A stretch of 64,000 bases of DNA from Panicum virgatum (lineage: Eukaryota; Streptophyta; Magnoliopsida; Poales; Poaceae), in the NCBI RefSeq assembly GCF_016808335.1, contig NC_053136.1:4322531-4386530 (forward strand), written 5' to 3'. Positions within the stretch are counted from its first letter, which is position 1, and each line of letters begins with the position of its first letter. The notes under the pieces are model-generated. The model saw only the letters and a program-made list of their open reading frames with translations. It made no database searches and was not told where the DNA came from. Of the stretch, positions 34,007-46,509 are shown piece by piece. Made by a program: the position numbers and the translations under genes.

Positions 34007-35293
34007 GACCCTTATTCACTTAAGCTGCTATTTTTGGAGAATGTGGTAGTGGTGGTGTTTTCTCGTGGAACTGTGACGAATTTAATATGCTTTAGTTAGC
34101 AGGTGAGTTAAGTTTCCAGAAAAATCTACCTTAAACAATAACAAACACATGTATTTTGTTGTGCACATGACAGAGAAATGATGAGGTGATGGACCATGGA
34201 GAGGGACATGCTCTTCTTGATTGAACCCGTTTACCTGCTGCTGCTTCATTGAGCTGGCAAGATGAAGTAGAGGTAGGTCCATACTGTTCCCACTGGTTTA
34301 GCTTTGTTTCGAATATGTTCAATTATTGGAGCCACTGGTATTTACTTGCGGCCATTTTGGTTTGTACTAGATTGGAATCGCCGCGCTGATTCCACGAGGT
34401 TGAAATAGGTGGTGCTCTTTCAATGTCATGACCATGTGGCAAACTTTTTTTTGAAAAAAAAAATGTTTGCCATATGGTCCTGATCGTTGCCCTCATACCA
34501 GTTGGATTGTTGGAATACCCACTGCCACTCGAGGACACCCAGGAAACCGCCGCGTGCAGTAGCCATCCACCTCACCGGGCCATCTGAATCATCAGCCACG
34601 CTGTTCGTCCATGGTGTGTAACTGAGTGTTGGACCAGTATTGACTTTGAAATTAAAAGAGAGAAGAGTCTGGTTTACATCAGTTGTAGCTGAGTTCCAAA
34701 TTCCGGCTTGTTGGGCTCTTGCGTGTGTGACTTGATTGTCTCACATGAACTGAGCTCAAGTGAACAGATAGACGTGATTCTCTGTGTGCCAATTTGCCGA
34801 GGAGATGCTTCGGCATCTTACGACGATGGCAATTTGCCACGAGTTTGCACTTAGTAGAGTGAGCTGCCTGGACTACTAGTTCTGTAATTCATCTTCAGAT
34901 CTTGAGAAATGGTACTTCCATGTGAATTGGATTACACCGTGCCGCTGATAGTGCAGTTGCAGTCTGAATGTAAATTCTTCGACGCCAAAAGAAATCGGAC
35001 GTGGATTATTAGCAGGTCAAATGCTTGGTTTCATACTACGCGCTAGCAAATGTGATAGATTTGAATCTTTACAATTTGCATCGTTGCAACTGCCTACATC
35101 TACCAACATTTATGATCTCAAAATAATTTGCACGTATTTTGGCATCTTTTGATGAATTTTGATGTCTTACATTTATTTTCCCCCTTTTCTGCAACCGGGA
35201 ATGTCGAGTTTCCAGGTGCTGCTCGGGGTCATGCGGTGTGCCCCCGAGTGGACCTGTCACACTCACTCCCACCTCTGCAGGATTCTACGTTTT
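34007..35293. other. intergenic region between RLP-B and polyubiquitin
   Basis: No gene seen. Apart from the hairpin at 34430-34479, nothing stands out. Confidence 0.45.
34430..34479. repeat. 15-bp inverted repeat (hairpin)
   Basis: GACCATGTGGCAAAC (34430-34444) pairs with GTTTGCCATATGGTC (34465-34479) with one mismatch. The 20-nt loop is itself a T-run/A-run that can extend the stem. It lies about 420 bp upstream of the RLP-B start. It could be a small fold-back element. Confidence 0.5.
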
Positions 35294-35855
35294 GAGTCCA
35301 AAATTGGCCTAACAAACCGGTCCACTTGTGTTTTGTTGCTATAATAATTTTTATTTTGTTTTGGAATAAATTTTTTTATTACTCGAACAATAATAAGTGT
35401 TCCAGCAACAGTAAAATTATTCTAGAAAAAAATAGTTATTAAACTTTTATGTGATAATTCGACTGACAGTCCACATTGTGACTCCTAATATTGACGGAGT
35501 TCCCCGTTTTTCCCCTAGTTTGACGGAATGTCGAGTTATCGACCATCCGGTCGGCCCACTGCTCATTGCAGTATTACCCCTTCTGGCCCACTTATCAACG
35601 GCCTGATTCGTCGTCAAAGCAAAACAAATGGGCCGTCGGGATCCCGGGGAATGTTAGGAGTCACTCGGGCGACTGGCAGTCAAACCATCGCACAAGGCTA
35701 AATAACTATTTTTTTGTTTCAGAATAAATTTTTTTTCCGAACAAATTTTTGTATTGCTAGAATAATTAAAAATTTATTCTGAAATAAAATAAAAAATAAA
35801 TTTAACTATAGATCAGTTTGTTGAATCAATTTAGTCCAACAACATAAAATAAATC
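35294..35855. mobile_element. MITE-like inverted-repeat element in the polyubiquitin 5' region
   Basis: The left arm (about 35294-35510) and the reverse complement of the right arm (about 35640-35855) pair over some 200 bp. Shared tracts include 'ggaataaat', 'attctag', 'atagttatt' and 'gtgactccta'. The centre is unique sequence. No coding capacity. It lies about 250-810 bp upstream of the polyubiquitin TATA box. The ends are approximate, and no clear target duplication was found. Confidence 0.6.
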
Positions 35856-36103
35856 TGGGGTGGGTGACAAGCCGCGCGACCCCAGCAGGCCCCCCGGATC
35901 CCAGGCGGTGGCAAGCAAAGTCGAATTGCTGGGCTGGTCGAGGCCCAGTCCAGTCGGGTAGAACTTTTCAAAACGGACCCTGTTCTTTCTTCTAAATTAC
36001 ACAATTATCCCTCGCGTCCCGTTCCTCTTCCTGCCGGGAGACGAGGCGGGCTCCTCTCCCACGGCACGGGATTCCTTCTCCACCTCTCCTCTTTCCCGTC
36101 GCC

Positions 36104-36110
36104 ATAAATA
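36104..36110 (+). promoter_or_regulatory. TATA box of the polyubiquitin gene
   Basis: ATAAATA in 'cgccataaatagccgccg', followed by a C/T-rich leader, as in grass ubiquitin promoters. Transcription would start about 30 bp downstream (near 36135-36145). Confidence 0.75.
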
Positions 36111-36139
36111 GCCGCCGTCCCTCGCCTCATTCCCCAATC

Positions 36140-36224
36140 TCGTCCCACTGTTCGGAGCAGACGACCCCCCGATCCAAAGCGTTCTTCTTCCCGCGACCCT
36201 CGGCGATCGATCCCCCGCATCAAG
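36140..36224 (+). other. polyubiquitin 5'-UTR exon 1
   Basis: A short non-coding exon from the inferred start near 36140 to a donor site 'gcatcaag|gtacgg' at 36224/36225. This layout (short leader exon, long intron ending at the ATG) is the known one for maize and switchgrass polyubiquitin genes. The left end is an estimate. Confidence 0.75.
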
Positions 36225-37231
36225 GTACGGCGATCCTCCTGGCCCCCTTCTCCTTTAGATCGGCGTGATCTGGAACTAGTTGCTTGATCGATAGGACCTA
36301 GGCGTTGGAGAGATCGTGGTAGATCCGCGTTGTTTCTGTTCGTAGATGGGTGGGAGGTGAATTTTTTTTCTGTGTGGATCCGGTAGGTTCCGCGGTCGTT
36401 CTCATGGTTTGCTGGGTCGTTGCCTAGGATTAGCTAGAATCTCTGCCGTGTTTTTGGATTAGCCTCTGTATCTGGTATCTGTACGTGGTGCTAGTTGGTT
36501 TACGCTCCTGATTCGTCCGATCGATTTTGTTAGCACGTCCAAGGTTTGATCGTTGTCTGATTGATTGAGTTGTTACTGTAGGTCAGATTAGAATAAGATC
36601 TTCTCAACTAGCCCTTGTGCTTAATTTGAATCTGCACGGGTACATGATTATGATCATTGCACTGTTTCTATATGCTGCTGTTTCTGTATGATGCCGTAGC
36701 TTTGACCTGAGCAACTCACATCCTCATGTTGTTTAGCTAGATTGCATGGTAGATGAAGATGTGTACAGCTACAGTTTGATATTCTTTAGAATACCTGATT
36801 GTCAGGGTAGAATAAGATCTTTCCAACTAGCTCTTGCACCTAATTTGGACGTGCATGTGCCACATGATTAAGATGGTTATGCTTAGATTGGTGAATTGCT
36901 TCTATAAGATGATGTTTTTACATGAGTAACATTCATCCTCCTGTTGGTTAGTTAGATATGCTTCTCAGATGAAGATAAATACTGCTACAATTTGATGATT
37001 CTTGTATACATGGTGTTCATGCCTGCTCTTTATACTTACTTGATATGCTGCTGCTCGTTGATTCTATAGCACTATTGATGTGATGAACAAGCATGTCCTG
37101 TTGGTATCTGTTTGAATATGTTGCTGTGAGACTGTTCTCTTAGTCTACTGTTAGATGCTTATCCTGTTGTCTGCTTATTTGTTCTATTGTTCTACTGCTA
37201 GATACTTACCCTGTTTTTTTTGAAGGGGAAA

Positions 37232-37255
37232 ACAGTAGGGGAAAACCCCTACTGT
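37232..37255 (-). other. LINE 3'-UTR stem-loop
   Basis: ACAGTAGGGG and CCCCTACTGT form a perfect 10-bp stem with a 4-nt loop (AAAA on the plus strand), about 15 bp from the element's 3' end. LINEs often use such a 3' hairpin for template recognition by their RT. Confidence 0.65.
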
Positions 37256-37358
37256 GGTAAAAAAATATATATTAAAAAAGGAAAGAATACAAGTTAGGCT
37301 TAGAAACTGTACAAACCGAGAGAAAGAGGGAGGGGATTGAATGAAAAAAGGAAGGAAA

Positions 37359-39402
37359 CTAAATTGAATCTAGCCACGCTAGCACTACAGAACGCTCTGA
37401 TTCTTTACACCTAAGCAACTGCCATTTAATGGTATCGATGAAGCAAGTCTTCCAAGCTTGAAAACTAGGAATTTTGTTTCTAAAGATGTAACCATTTCTT
37501 TGCTTCCATATTTCCCAGGCTGCAATAGAGAAAACCTCCATGAAGAAAGGTTGCCCAAAATCCTGTTGTGCTTTGATCATGGTTTGGAAGAAGTCTAGAG
37601 TGTGGTCCCAGCCAATATGCAGAAAGTCCCAGCAAAGTTCACTGAAAGGGCATTGGAAAACGAGGTGATAAGTTGTTTCTTCTGGTGCCGGATGACACAT
37701 CACACAGTTTGCCTCCTCATTCTCATCAATGAAGTGCTTTCTCTTTAGAAGGTTTCTAGAATTAATTTTGTCTCGGAGAAGTAGCCAGATGAAAACTTTT
37801 ATTTTTTTACTGAGTTTTGTCCTCCAGATCCACCTGAAAGGATCAGGTGGTGTGATTGATGTGAAAGCTTTCTTGTATAATTTTTGTGAAGAGTAGATCG
37901 CATTGCCCCAGCTGTAGGTCCAGACATCATTACCTTGTAAATTTTGCATCTGACTATGAATGTAATCATTGAAACTGTGAAATTCTTCCATTGCCACTTG
38001 AGATAGAGGGAGCTGGAAGTTTGCTTGAATGTCCTGGTTATTCAGATAAGTGGCTAGAGTGATATTGGTGTTAGTAGCATAAGTGAATAAATGGGGGAAT
38101 TTAGACTGAAGCATTTGCCCATTCCAGATATCCTGCCAGAGCAGGAAAGTACTCCCATTTCCAGTCCAAGGAGCTGCAATCCCTCTGAAATGATCAATAG
38201 ATTCCATAACATCCTTCCACCAAAAAGACCCTTTCAATCTGGTTGCATGTGGCACTGCACCATTACCATAGTAAGCTGTCCAAACAAGCTGAACCCAAGG
38301 GACATCCATTTTATTGTAAAATTTATGCAGATGTTTGATGAGCAAAGCTTGGTTTTGGATTCTTAGGTTTTTGACCCCTAGCCCTCCATTTTTCTTGGGA
38401 GTAGTTACTTTAGACCAAGCAATTAGGGGTTTACCAGAACCGTCATTCTTTCTCCACAGGCAATCTTTTCTTGCTCTGTCAATGGCTTTGATGACTGTAG
38501 CAGGAAGCTTTAAAGTGCACATAGCATAGGTCGGCATTGCCGTTAGAACTGCATCAACTAAGGTTAGCTTGCCAGCGGTAGACAGCCAATAGGAGGTCGC
38601 AGACAGTCTTCTTTCCACTTTGGAAATCAGTGGTGCATAATCCTCAACCTTCGGTTTTGTTGTGCCCATCGGTAGGCCAAGGTAGGTGAAAGGCATAGAT
38701 CCTAGTTGACATCCAAATACCGCAGCCAATTGCTCAGCCTTTTCTTGGTGAATATTTATGGGGATGAGGCAAGATTTGCTGTGATTTACCTTGAGGCCTG
38801 TTGACTCCGAGAAAGAATGCAGGATTCCTTTTAGACAAAAAAGCTCTTGCTGAGAGGCTTTCATGATCAAGATGGTGTCATCTGCGTACTGAACAACTGG
38901 GAAGTCATGTGCAGAAGTAGGATGAAGGGGGTTTGACAGGAGCCCCATAGTTGCTGCCCTATTGACTATAAATTGGAGAAGCTCTGCTGCAAGAACAAAC
39001 AGAAGGGGGGATAGGGGGTCACCCTGTCTGACCCCTCTTTTGCAGTGAAAAGTTTTCCCTGGCGTTCCATTTAAAAGAATCGAGGAGGATCCTGATCTCA
39101 AGACAGTCTGCACCCATCCAATCCATTTTTCTGGAAAACCAAGACTATTAAGCATGGCAGTGATTGTCTGATGCTCAATCTTATCAAATGCCTTCTCAAA
39201 GTCTAGCTTTAGGATCACAATTTCCTTTTTGGACTTGTGACATTGTGCAAGATACTCATAGGCCCAAGCTAAACAATCTTGGATTGTTCGGTTTCTTATA
39301 AAACCATACTGGTTTTGGTGAACCATCTTTAGAAGAAAAGGTTGTAGCCGGTTTGCCAAAAGCTTAGTCAAGATTTTGAGAACTATGTTATTGTAGGAGA
39401 CT
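37359..39402 (-). pseudogene. LINE reverse transcriptase, 3' sense segment
   Basis: An open frame of about 680 codons carries the RT domain (KLDFEKAFDKIEH; GDPLSPLLFVLAAELLQ; catalytic QYADDTILIM). It ends in the zinc-binding tail typical of plant LINEs (FIWLLLRDKINSRNLLKRK, CVMCHPAPEETTYHLVFQCP). The frame formally begins at 39473, but its first 25 or so residues are antisense of the inverted endonuclease part and are not real. No stop or frameshift, which points to a young insertion. Confidence 0.9.
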
Positions 39403-40548
39403 GGATTATTGTAGGAGACTTCAATTTTTTCAGATCCCCAGAAGACAGAAACCGACCGGGGGGGAATTTCCAAGATATGAATACTTTCAACTCCATCATT
39501 AGCAATCTTGGCATCATAGAGATCCCACTGAAGGGAAGAAACTATACTTGGAGTAATATGCAGGATAATCCTCTCTTGGAGCAGTTGGACTAGTGCTTCA
39601 CCTCTCTAAACTGGACAATGGCCTTCCCAAACACCTTGATGTTGCCTTTAGCTCACCATACTTCAGATCACGTCCCATGCATGGTTCAAATTGGCACTTC
39701 AATACCGAAAGCAAAGATTTTCAAATTTGAAAATTTCTGGGTGGAGCATCCTGGTTTCTTTGATGTGGTTCAGGGGGCCTGGAATGTTGAAGTCAGATCC
39801 TCTTCTAGTGCAACTATGGTGGCTGCTAAATTCAAGAATCTGAGGAGAGCTTTGAAAAGATGGAGTAAAGGGCTGTCTAATTTCAAAATCAAAATTCAGA
39901 ACTGCAACAGGGTTTTAGAAGTACTGGATAAGCTTGAAGAAAATAGAAGGCTCTACTTACATGAGGCCAATTTCAGAAATATCTTGAAAATTCATGTCTC
40001 TAGGCTGATAAGGTACAAGAATACTTATTGGAAACAAAGGTACACGAGCAGATGGGTGGTTCTAGGGGATGAGAATACTAAATTTTTTCACTCCGCTGCA
40101 ACTGAACGGTATAGAATTAACACAATTTCAAGTCTACAACTCCCTAGTGGTAATTTAGTGGTTGGGCATAATGAAAAAGCAGCCTTACTGTGGGAAGCTT
40201 TCAAGGAAAGAATGGGACAAAGTGATAACCCAGAAATGTTATTTGATCTGAGCGCTCTCATCACTGGTTTTCAGAATCTGGATTCCCTGATGGAGCCTTT
40301 CACTAAAGAAGAGATTGACGATATTGTTAAGTCCATACCTGCAGACAGAGCTCCAGGACCAGATGGTTTCAATGGTTTTTTCCTCAAAAAATGCTGGCAT
40401 ATTGTAAAGGAGGATATCTATAAGCTTTGTTTTGATTTCTACAATGGCATAGTGGACTTACAGCCCATCAACAATTCTTATATCACCTTGGTACCGAAGA
40501 TCAACAATCCTTCCAGGGTCAATGACTACAGGCCAATCTCTCTTCTAA
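39403..40548 (+). pseudogene. LINE endonuclease/RT start, inverted 5' segment
   Basis: The plus-strand frame reads WIIVGDFNFFRSPEDRNRPG (endonuclease core), then HTSDHVPC, the linker (FKFENFWV) and the RT entry motif APGPDGFNGFF and NDYRPISLL. One stop (TAG, 39592-39594, probably from TGG) interrupts it. The open frame that continues beyond 40548 into the intron is a read-through artefact. Confidence 0.88.
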
Positions 40549-41502
<954 letters not shown>

Positions 41503-42558
41503 GCGGTCACTGAAGCTGCTGCTGTGCCTGGGTTGTCTGGTCTCAACATTAAGGGCGTCTTTGAAGCATCTGTGTCATTTGTGTCAAGATTGTATCTGGT
41601 TTTATGAATTGGTTTGTGTCGGTGTGTTCGCCTGAAACAGTTGTTGCTGTGCTGCAGTATGATATAAGCTTGATTAAGTGATGTTTGAACTTGAATTTGT
41701 GCTCAGTTGGGATACATTTCTTCTGTTTTTCAGTTACGCCAGTTCAAGTTTATATTACCTGAGATCAAATTCACTAGCTTTTGAGTCCTTTTTGGCTTGG
41801 GAGGTGTTTGTTGCACCATCAGGTTCTGGCTGAGTCCCGTTCCTATTTATTGTTTAACTCATTTTTATGTTCTGCCAAACTTTCCAAACTTCTGTCTGAA
41901 TGTTTGCAAAGGGTGTTGGAGAGGCACAACATTATGGTTTAGCTTTGTAGCTTACCATGTTTGGTTTGTTACTTGATTACTACCTAGATTCAGATTGGTA
42001 GTTGTTGTGTAGTCCGGCCGTCCAGGTGATCAAGTAGATCTGTGATGCGCAGAACCTTATTTTGGATTTAAGCATTCTTAGATTAACTTCATTACTCTGA
42101 ACTGGTAACTATTGGAATTCATATATATACTGTACTCTGTTTTCTAGAGACAACGTGACTTGCTTGTGTATGCTTGACCATTGCAAAAACTGAAGTAGAT
42201 AAGTTTTTGTTACAAAAAAAATGGTAAATGATTTTGGAATATGTGACATACTGACATGGATACACCATGGTAAGAATTCTATTGGCTCGTCAGATTGCAC
42301 AGGACAGCTACAGGTGGACATGCACGCCAATCTTAGAAAAAGGTTTGCTTCGAGAAACCTAATTACATAAGCCTGTGATCAGCTCACTACATGGAATCCC
42401 CAGCAAAGCATACGATCTTCTCCAGTTGCAAAGATACATATGGTTTACAAGTGTACAAGGCAAAGCTTCTCCACTGCAGATGTTGCTGCACCTGAGAAAG
42501 AGCCGAGTATGGACCCCCAAAAGAAAGAAAGAAAGAAGAAGTACTGAACTGGACTCGA
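41503..42558. other. polyubiquitin 3' UTR and intergenic
   Basis: The 3' UTR begins right after the TAA. No further gene is seen before the RLP-C stop at 42559. Confidence 0.6.
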
Positions 42559-44628
42559 CTAACCAAAATATTTTGACAATACCATCTGATCATACAACAC
42601 CCCTACACCAAAGAAAGCTCCAAAAGCGATGGCAAAGGCGATCCTTCTATGTGTTTGTTCTCTGGAGAGCGTAGAGTCATGATGTGCTTTTGCTGAACCA
42701 CAAGGCCGATCAACAACACCACCACACAACTTTGGGTTCCCTCTAAAGCTCGAACTTGTAAATGTACTGAACTGGACCCCAGCCGGAATCGGCCCTTCTA
42801 AATCGTTATTGGAGACATTGAATGCAGCGAGGAAGTGCAGGTTGTTCAGCTCCATTGGGATTGCTCCTGTGAGATGGTTGTTAGACAGGTCTAGCACTTG
42901 AAGGTTCGTCAGGCTGTGGAGCTGCGGTGGAATCTCTCCTGATAGTCCGTTGGAGCTGAAGTTCAGTATAGCGAGCGATTTCAACTGACCAAACTCTTTA
43001 GGGATCACTCCAGTGAAGTTATTACGACCAAAATTCAGCATTTTTGGGAAAGCAGTAGCTACCCGGTACTCGAATGATGTACCTCTGTAAACAAGCAGCA
43101 AAAATACCCTCTGATCCAATTCGGTCGCAGTGTTTTCTGTTGTTAGCATTGGCATCTCCATTAGGTCTTTTGGTATTTCTCCTGTAAGGTTGTTTTCTGA
43201 CATGTCAACATGGAAAAGTTGAGGCTTTTGATCCAGACAGGCATTGGTCCAGTGAGTTGGTTATTGTGCAAGAGCAGCATCTCCAGGTTTTTGAGCTTTG
43301 ACAGCCAAAGCGGTATCTTCCCAGACAGTGAGCACCTAGACAGGGACAGAAACTGAAGATTCTGAAACCCATCAATCGTTTCATCTTCTGGCATGGCCTC
43401 ACGCTTGAAGTTACTCCCGATAATTAGGACGGCGAGTTCCTTACAATCCTTGAGGACATGGAGCGCATTCGTGATATTTGTGAAATTGTTGAAGGAAGCT
43501 GATAGGAAAACAAGGGACTTCAAATTGGCTAGATGCTTTCTGGAATTGTGCCACTGAAGCTGTTGAACATAAGATCCAACGTCTTCAGATTGATCAGGGT
43601 GGAGAAATCGACCTTGGCAAGCTCCCCGCTGAAATAGTTGTTCCTGAGGTCAATTGTTATGAGATTTGTGCAGTTGCTCAAAGCTGATGGCAGCTCTCCT
43701 GACATGTCGTTATGGTCCAGATGAAGCACCTCTAGCCTCCCGAGCTCACCTATCGAGTCTGGGATCTTTCCATTGAGCCGATTTCCACCAAGATCAAGAT
43801 GAGCCAGATTTCTGAGGTTGGCTATGCTTGAACCATCAAGGTTTCCATGCAATCCATTGTTGGGAAAAGAGATGTACTCTAACGAGGAAGCGTTGAAGAG
43901 TTCATCTGGGAGCGCCCCACTGAGATCGTTGTGCCCAGCCTTGAGTACCTTGAGCTCAGAGCAATTGCCTAGACCAACTGGGATGCGTCCATTGAATCGG
44001 TTTTTGCTGAGATCGAGCACGGCGAAGGACGCCGAGCTGATGCAGAAGGAAGACGGCATCCATCCATGGAAACTGTTGTTGCTCGCATCGAGCACAACCA
44101 GACTGTTCATCACCTTCCACGTGGCTGATGGAAACTCCCCGGTGAAAAGGTTGCTGGAGATGTTCAGTACCTGCAACTGCAATGGCCGGCCACCGGTGGC
44201 CGAAGATGGCGTCAGCTCACGCAGCTCTCCCTCAAGGCGATTGAAGCTGACGTCGACGGCGACCAAGCCCCTGGAAGAGGACAGGAGCTTCTCCAATGGC
44301 AGTTCGCCGGACAGCGAGTTGCGGGAGAGGTTGAGGCGCCGCAGTCCGGCGAGGTCGCCGAGAGCCGGCGAGACGGGGCCCTGGAGCCCTCTGCCGGGCA
44401 GGGAGACCTCGACGACCGCCCCGTCTCCGTCGCAGGCGACGCCTTCCCACGAGCAGCACCCCGCCGTGGCATTACTCCGCCGCCACGACGTGGCGAGGCC
44501 GCCGTCCCGTGATAGCCCCACCACGAACCGGAGCAGGAGCTCCTCTCCTGGTCGGCGCACGGCCTCGCACGTGAGGCCATGAATAGCACCAGCAGCAGCA
44601 CGGTGAGGGCGAAGCCGGAGCACGCCAT
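42559..44628 (-). pseudogene. LRR receptor-like protein C, multiple lesions
   Basis: A third member of the kinase-less RLP family. The signal peptide MACSGFALTVLLLVLFMASR is at 44628. The frame is lost near 44545 (1 nt missing between GACCAGGAG and GAGCTC). It is open again from CCSWEGVAC through the LRRs to TIPESI, where a deletion of about 80 nt near 43526 makes a TAG. It reopens at LKSLVFLSASFNN and shifts again near 43217 after WIKSL. The last part runs to NPKLCG, the membrane helix and KYFG. At least three lesions exist, so it is not functional. A MULE sits 43 bp upstream of the ATG. Confidence 0.88.
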
Positions 44629-44670
44629 GGCTGATTACTCGTTGCTGCTTGTTATTGTTTTTTTTTTTTT

Positions 44671-46095
44671 GGGAAAAGTCTATTTTTCAACCCTGAACTA
44701 TCACGTTAGTCCGATTTTCAACCCGGAACTACAAAACCGGACATCCTACACCCTCAACTCTTCAAAATCGTGCAGATTACCCCCTCGAACCGAAACAACC
44801 CGGTTTTGTCCACGTCACCCATCCAACGTGGCACCTCTCCTCTCTCTTTCTCTCACAGACAGGTGGGCCAAGCACCTGCCGCGTCACCCGTTCGCATGCG
44901 CCTGCCGCTGCCTCGCCGCCGCCGCCGCCGCCGCCTCGTCGCCGCCGCGTCCTCCCCTGCGCTCCCGCTCCCCCGGGCCTGCGGAGCTGCGCGGCGGCCG
45001 GGCCGGCGAGGGCCAGGCACGACGGCCTCCTTCCCCTCCCCTGCGCCGCCTCCCTCCCGAGCTCCGGCGGTGGCCCCTATGCTCCCCATCCTCCTCCGTG
45101 CGCGGGCGCCGGGCGGCGACCCTCCCCTGCTCCCTCGGCGGCGAGCGCGGACGGCGGAGCGCGGCGAGGGCAGTGGGCGCCTCCTCCGCGCCTCTGCGGC
45201 CCGCGGGCGGGCGAGCTCCCCGGCGAGCTTCCAATCGGCGGCGGGCCTCCTCCCCGGCGAGCTTCCAATCGGCGGCGGGCCTCCTCCTCCCCGGCGAGCT
45301 TCGAATCGGCGGTGGAATCGGCGGTGGCCCGCCCTCGCCCCGCCGCTCCTCCGCCTCGCGCGCAAGGAGGGAGCAGGGAGGAGCGTCCGCGTCGCTCCGC
45401 CCGCCCTCCCTCGCCCCGCCTGCGACGCTCCGCCCGCGCGCGAGCCGAGCTCGAGCTCGCGCTGCTCCGGTGGCCCGCCGTGACGGCAGTTCGCCTGCGC
45501 CGCCTGCCCGCCCACGCCGGCCGTGCACCGCGCCGCCCCGTCCGCCTGCCAGCTGCGCCGCGCCGCAGGGAGGGGAGAGAGGAGCGGGGAGGATGCTCCG
45601 CCGTCCCGTCCGCCTGCCCGCCCGCGCCACCGCCCTCTCGCCCGCCCTCGCCCCGCCGCTCCTCCGCCTCGCGCGCGCGGAGGGAAGCAGGGGAGGGGCG
45701 CTCGCCGGCGGAGGTGAAGCAGGGGGGCGCCGCGCCACGCCCCCGACCCCCGCCGCGGCCCCGGCGGCCACGGGCGCGAGTGCGGGCGTGGCGAGCTCGA
45801 CCACGGCGCGCGGATACGGGCGCAGGGACGGCCGCTGGGAGGAGGCTGGGCCGCTCGCCGGCGGAGGAGAAGCAGGGAGGAGAGAGAGAGAAAGAGACGT
45901 GGGGAGAGAGAGTCGCCAGGCTGGCAGCCACGTCACAAAACCGCTGCCACGTCATAGCAATACCGGTCTGGTTTTAGCTCGAAGGGGTATTTTGCACGGT
46001 TTGGTTAGTTAAAGGGTGTGGGATGTCCGGTTTCGTAGTTTAAGGTCCAAAATCGGACTATCATGATAGTTCAAGGTCAAAAATAGACTTTTACC
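44671..46095. mobile_element. MULE with long TIRs and GC-rich core (Pack-MULE candidate)
   Basis: Terminal inverted repeats of about 120 bp: the left begins GGGAAAAGTCTATTTTTCAA and the reverse-complemented right begins GGTAAAAGTCTATTTTTGAC. Both continue with GAACTATCA, TAGTCCGATTTT, AAACCGGACATCC and ACACCCT. The core (about 44880-45940) is very GC-rich with long open frames on both strands and a local repeat ('ccggcgagcttccaatcggc', three times near 45222-45308). There is no transposase. Possible 9-bp target copies lie in T-rich DNA (TTGTTTTTG at the right, a T run at the left), which I cannot fix exactly. It sits in the RLP-C leader. Confidence 0.8.
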
Positions 46096-46509
46096 TTGTT
46101 TTTGTTGTTGTTGTTGTTGTTGCTGATGCTGCTGCTGCAGGGAACTGACAAGGCTCCGGCTCTGCTGTAATGTAAGTTCTCCAGCTCTCGCAAATCTGCT
46201 GAATTAGCGTTAACCAAGTGCTGGCAAATCAGCTGACGCGTGACTGATGACTCGCTGCTCCAAAAGATTTGCCCGGGGTAGGAATAAAATCTCATGTCGT
46301 GTCCACACGGGGCCTCCCCTCGTTGATCCTACGGCGCGCCGCCTGGCTGTTGGCGAGCCACCTGGCCAACCGGCCGGGACGAATTCGATGGGGGATCGCA
46401 AGCAATCCACACGGGACGAGCAAGCGAGCAGCGACTGACTGGCATGCCATCCTGCGTCGCCAGTCAAGGCAGCAACGGCTCTCCTTTTGACATTGGGGGT
46501 AAAAGGTGC
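46096..46509. other. (TTG)n tract and unassigned DNA
   Basis: Starts with a TTG microsatellite (46096-46120) and a short GCT run. The remainder has no recognisable feature and precedes the first STR promoter unit. Confidence 0.4.

Larger units (their letters stand above)
37216..40548 (-). mobile_element. LINE with 5' inversion (twin priming) in the ubiquitin intron
   Basis: Flanked by a perfect 16-bp target duplication AGATACTTACCCTGTT (37200-37215 and 40549-40564). The 3' two-thirds is on the minus strand with poly-A shown as poly-T at the left end. The 5' third (about 39403-40548) is on the plus strand: endonuclease then RT start, ending at NDYRPISLL exactly at the TSD. The minus-strand part resumes at the next RT residues (NIVLKILTKLLANRLQ). 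This is an inversion within one copy, not two insertions. Total 3333 bp; the N-terminal endonuclease and ORF1 are missing. Confidence 0.93.

Noticed and set aside
44853..45955. Long open frames (up to 350 codons) in the GC-rich MULE core
   Set aside because: They are long on both strands, consist of Ala/Arg/Pro/Gly runs and have no domain. GC content alone gives such frames.
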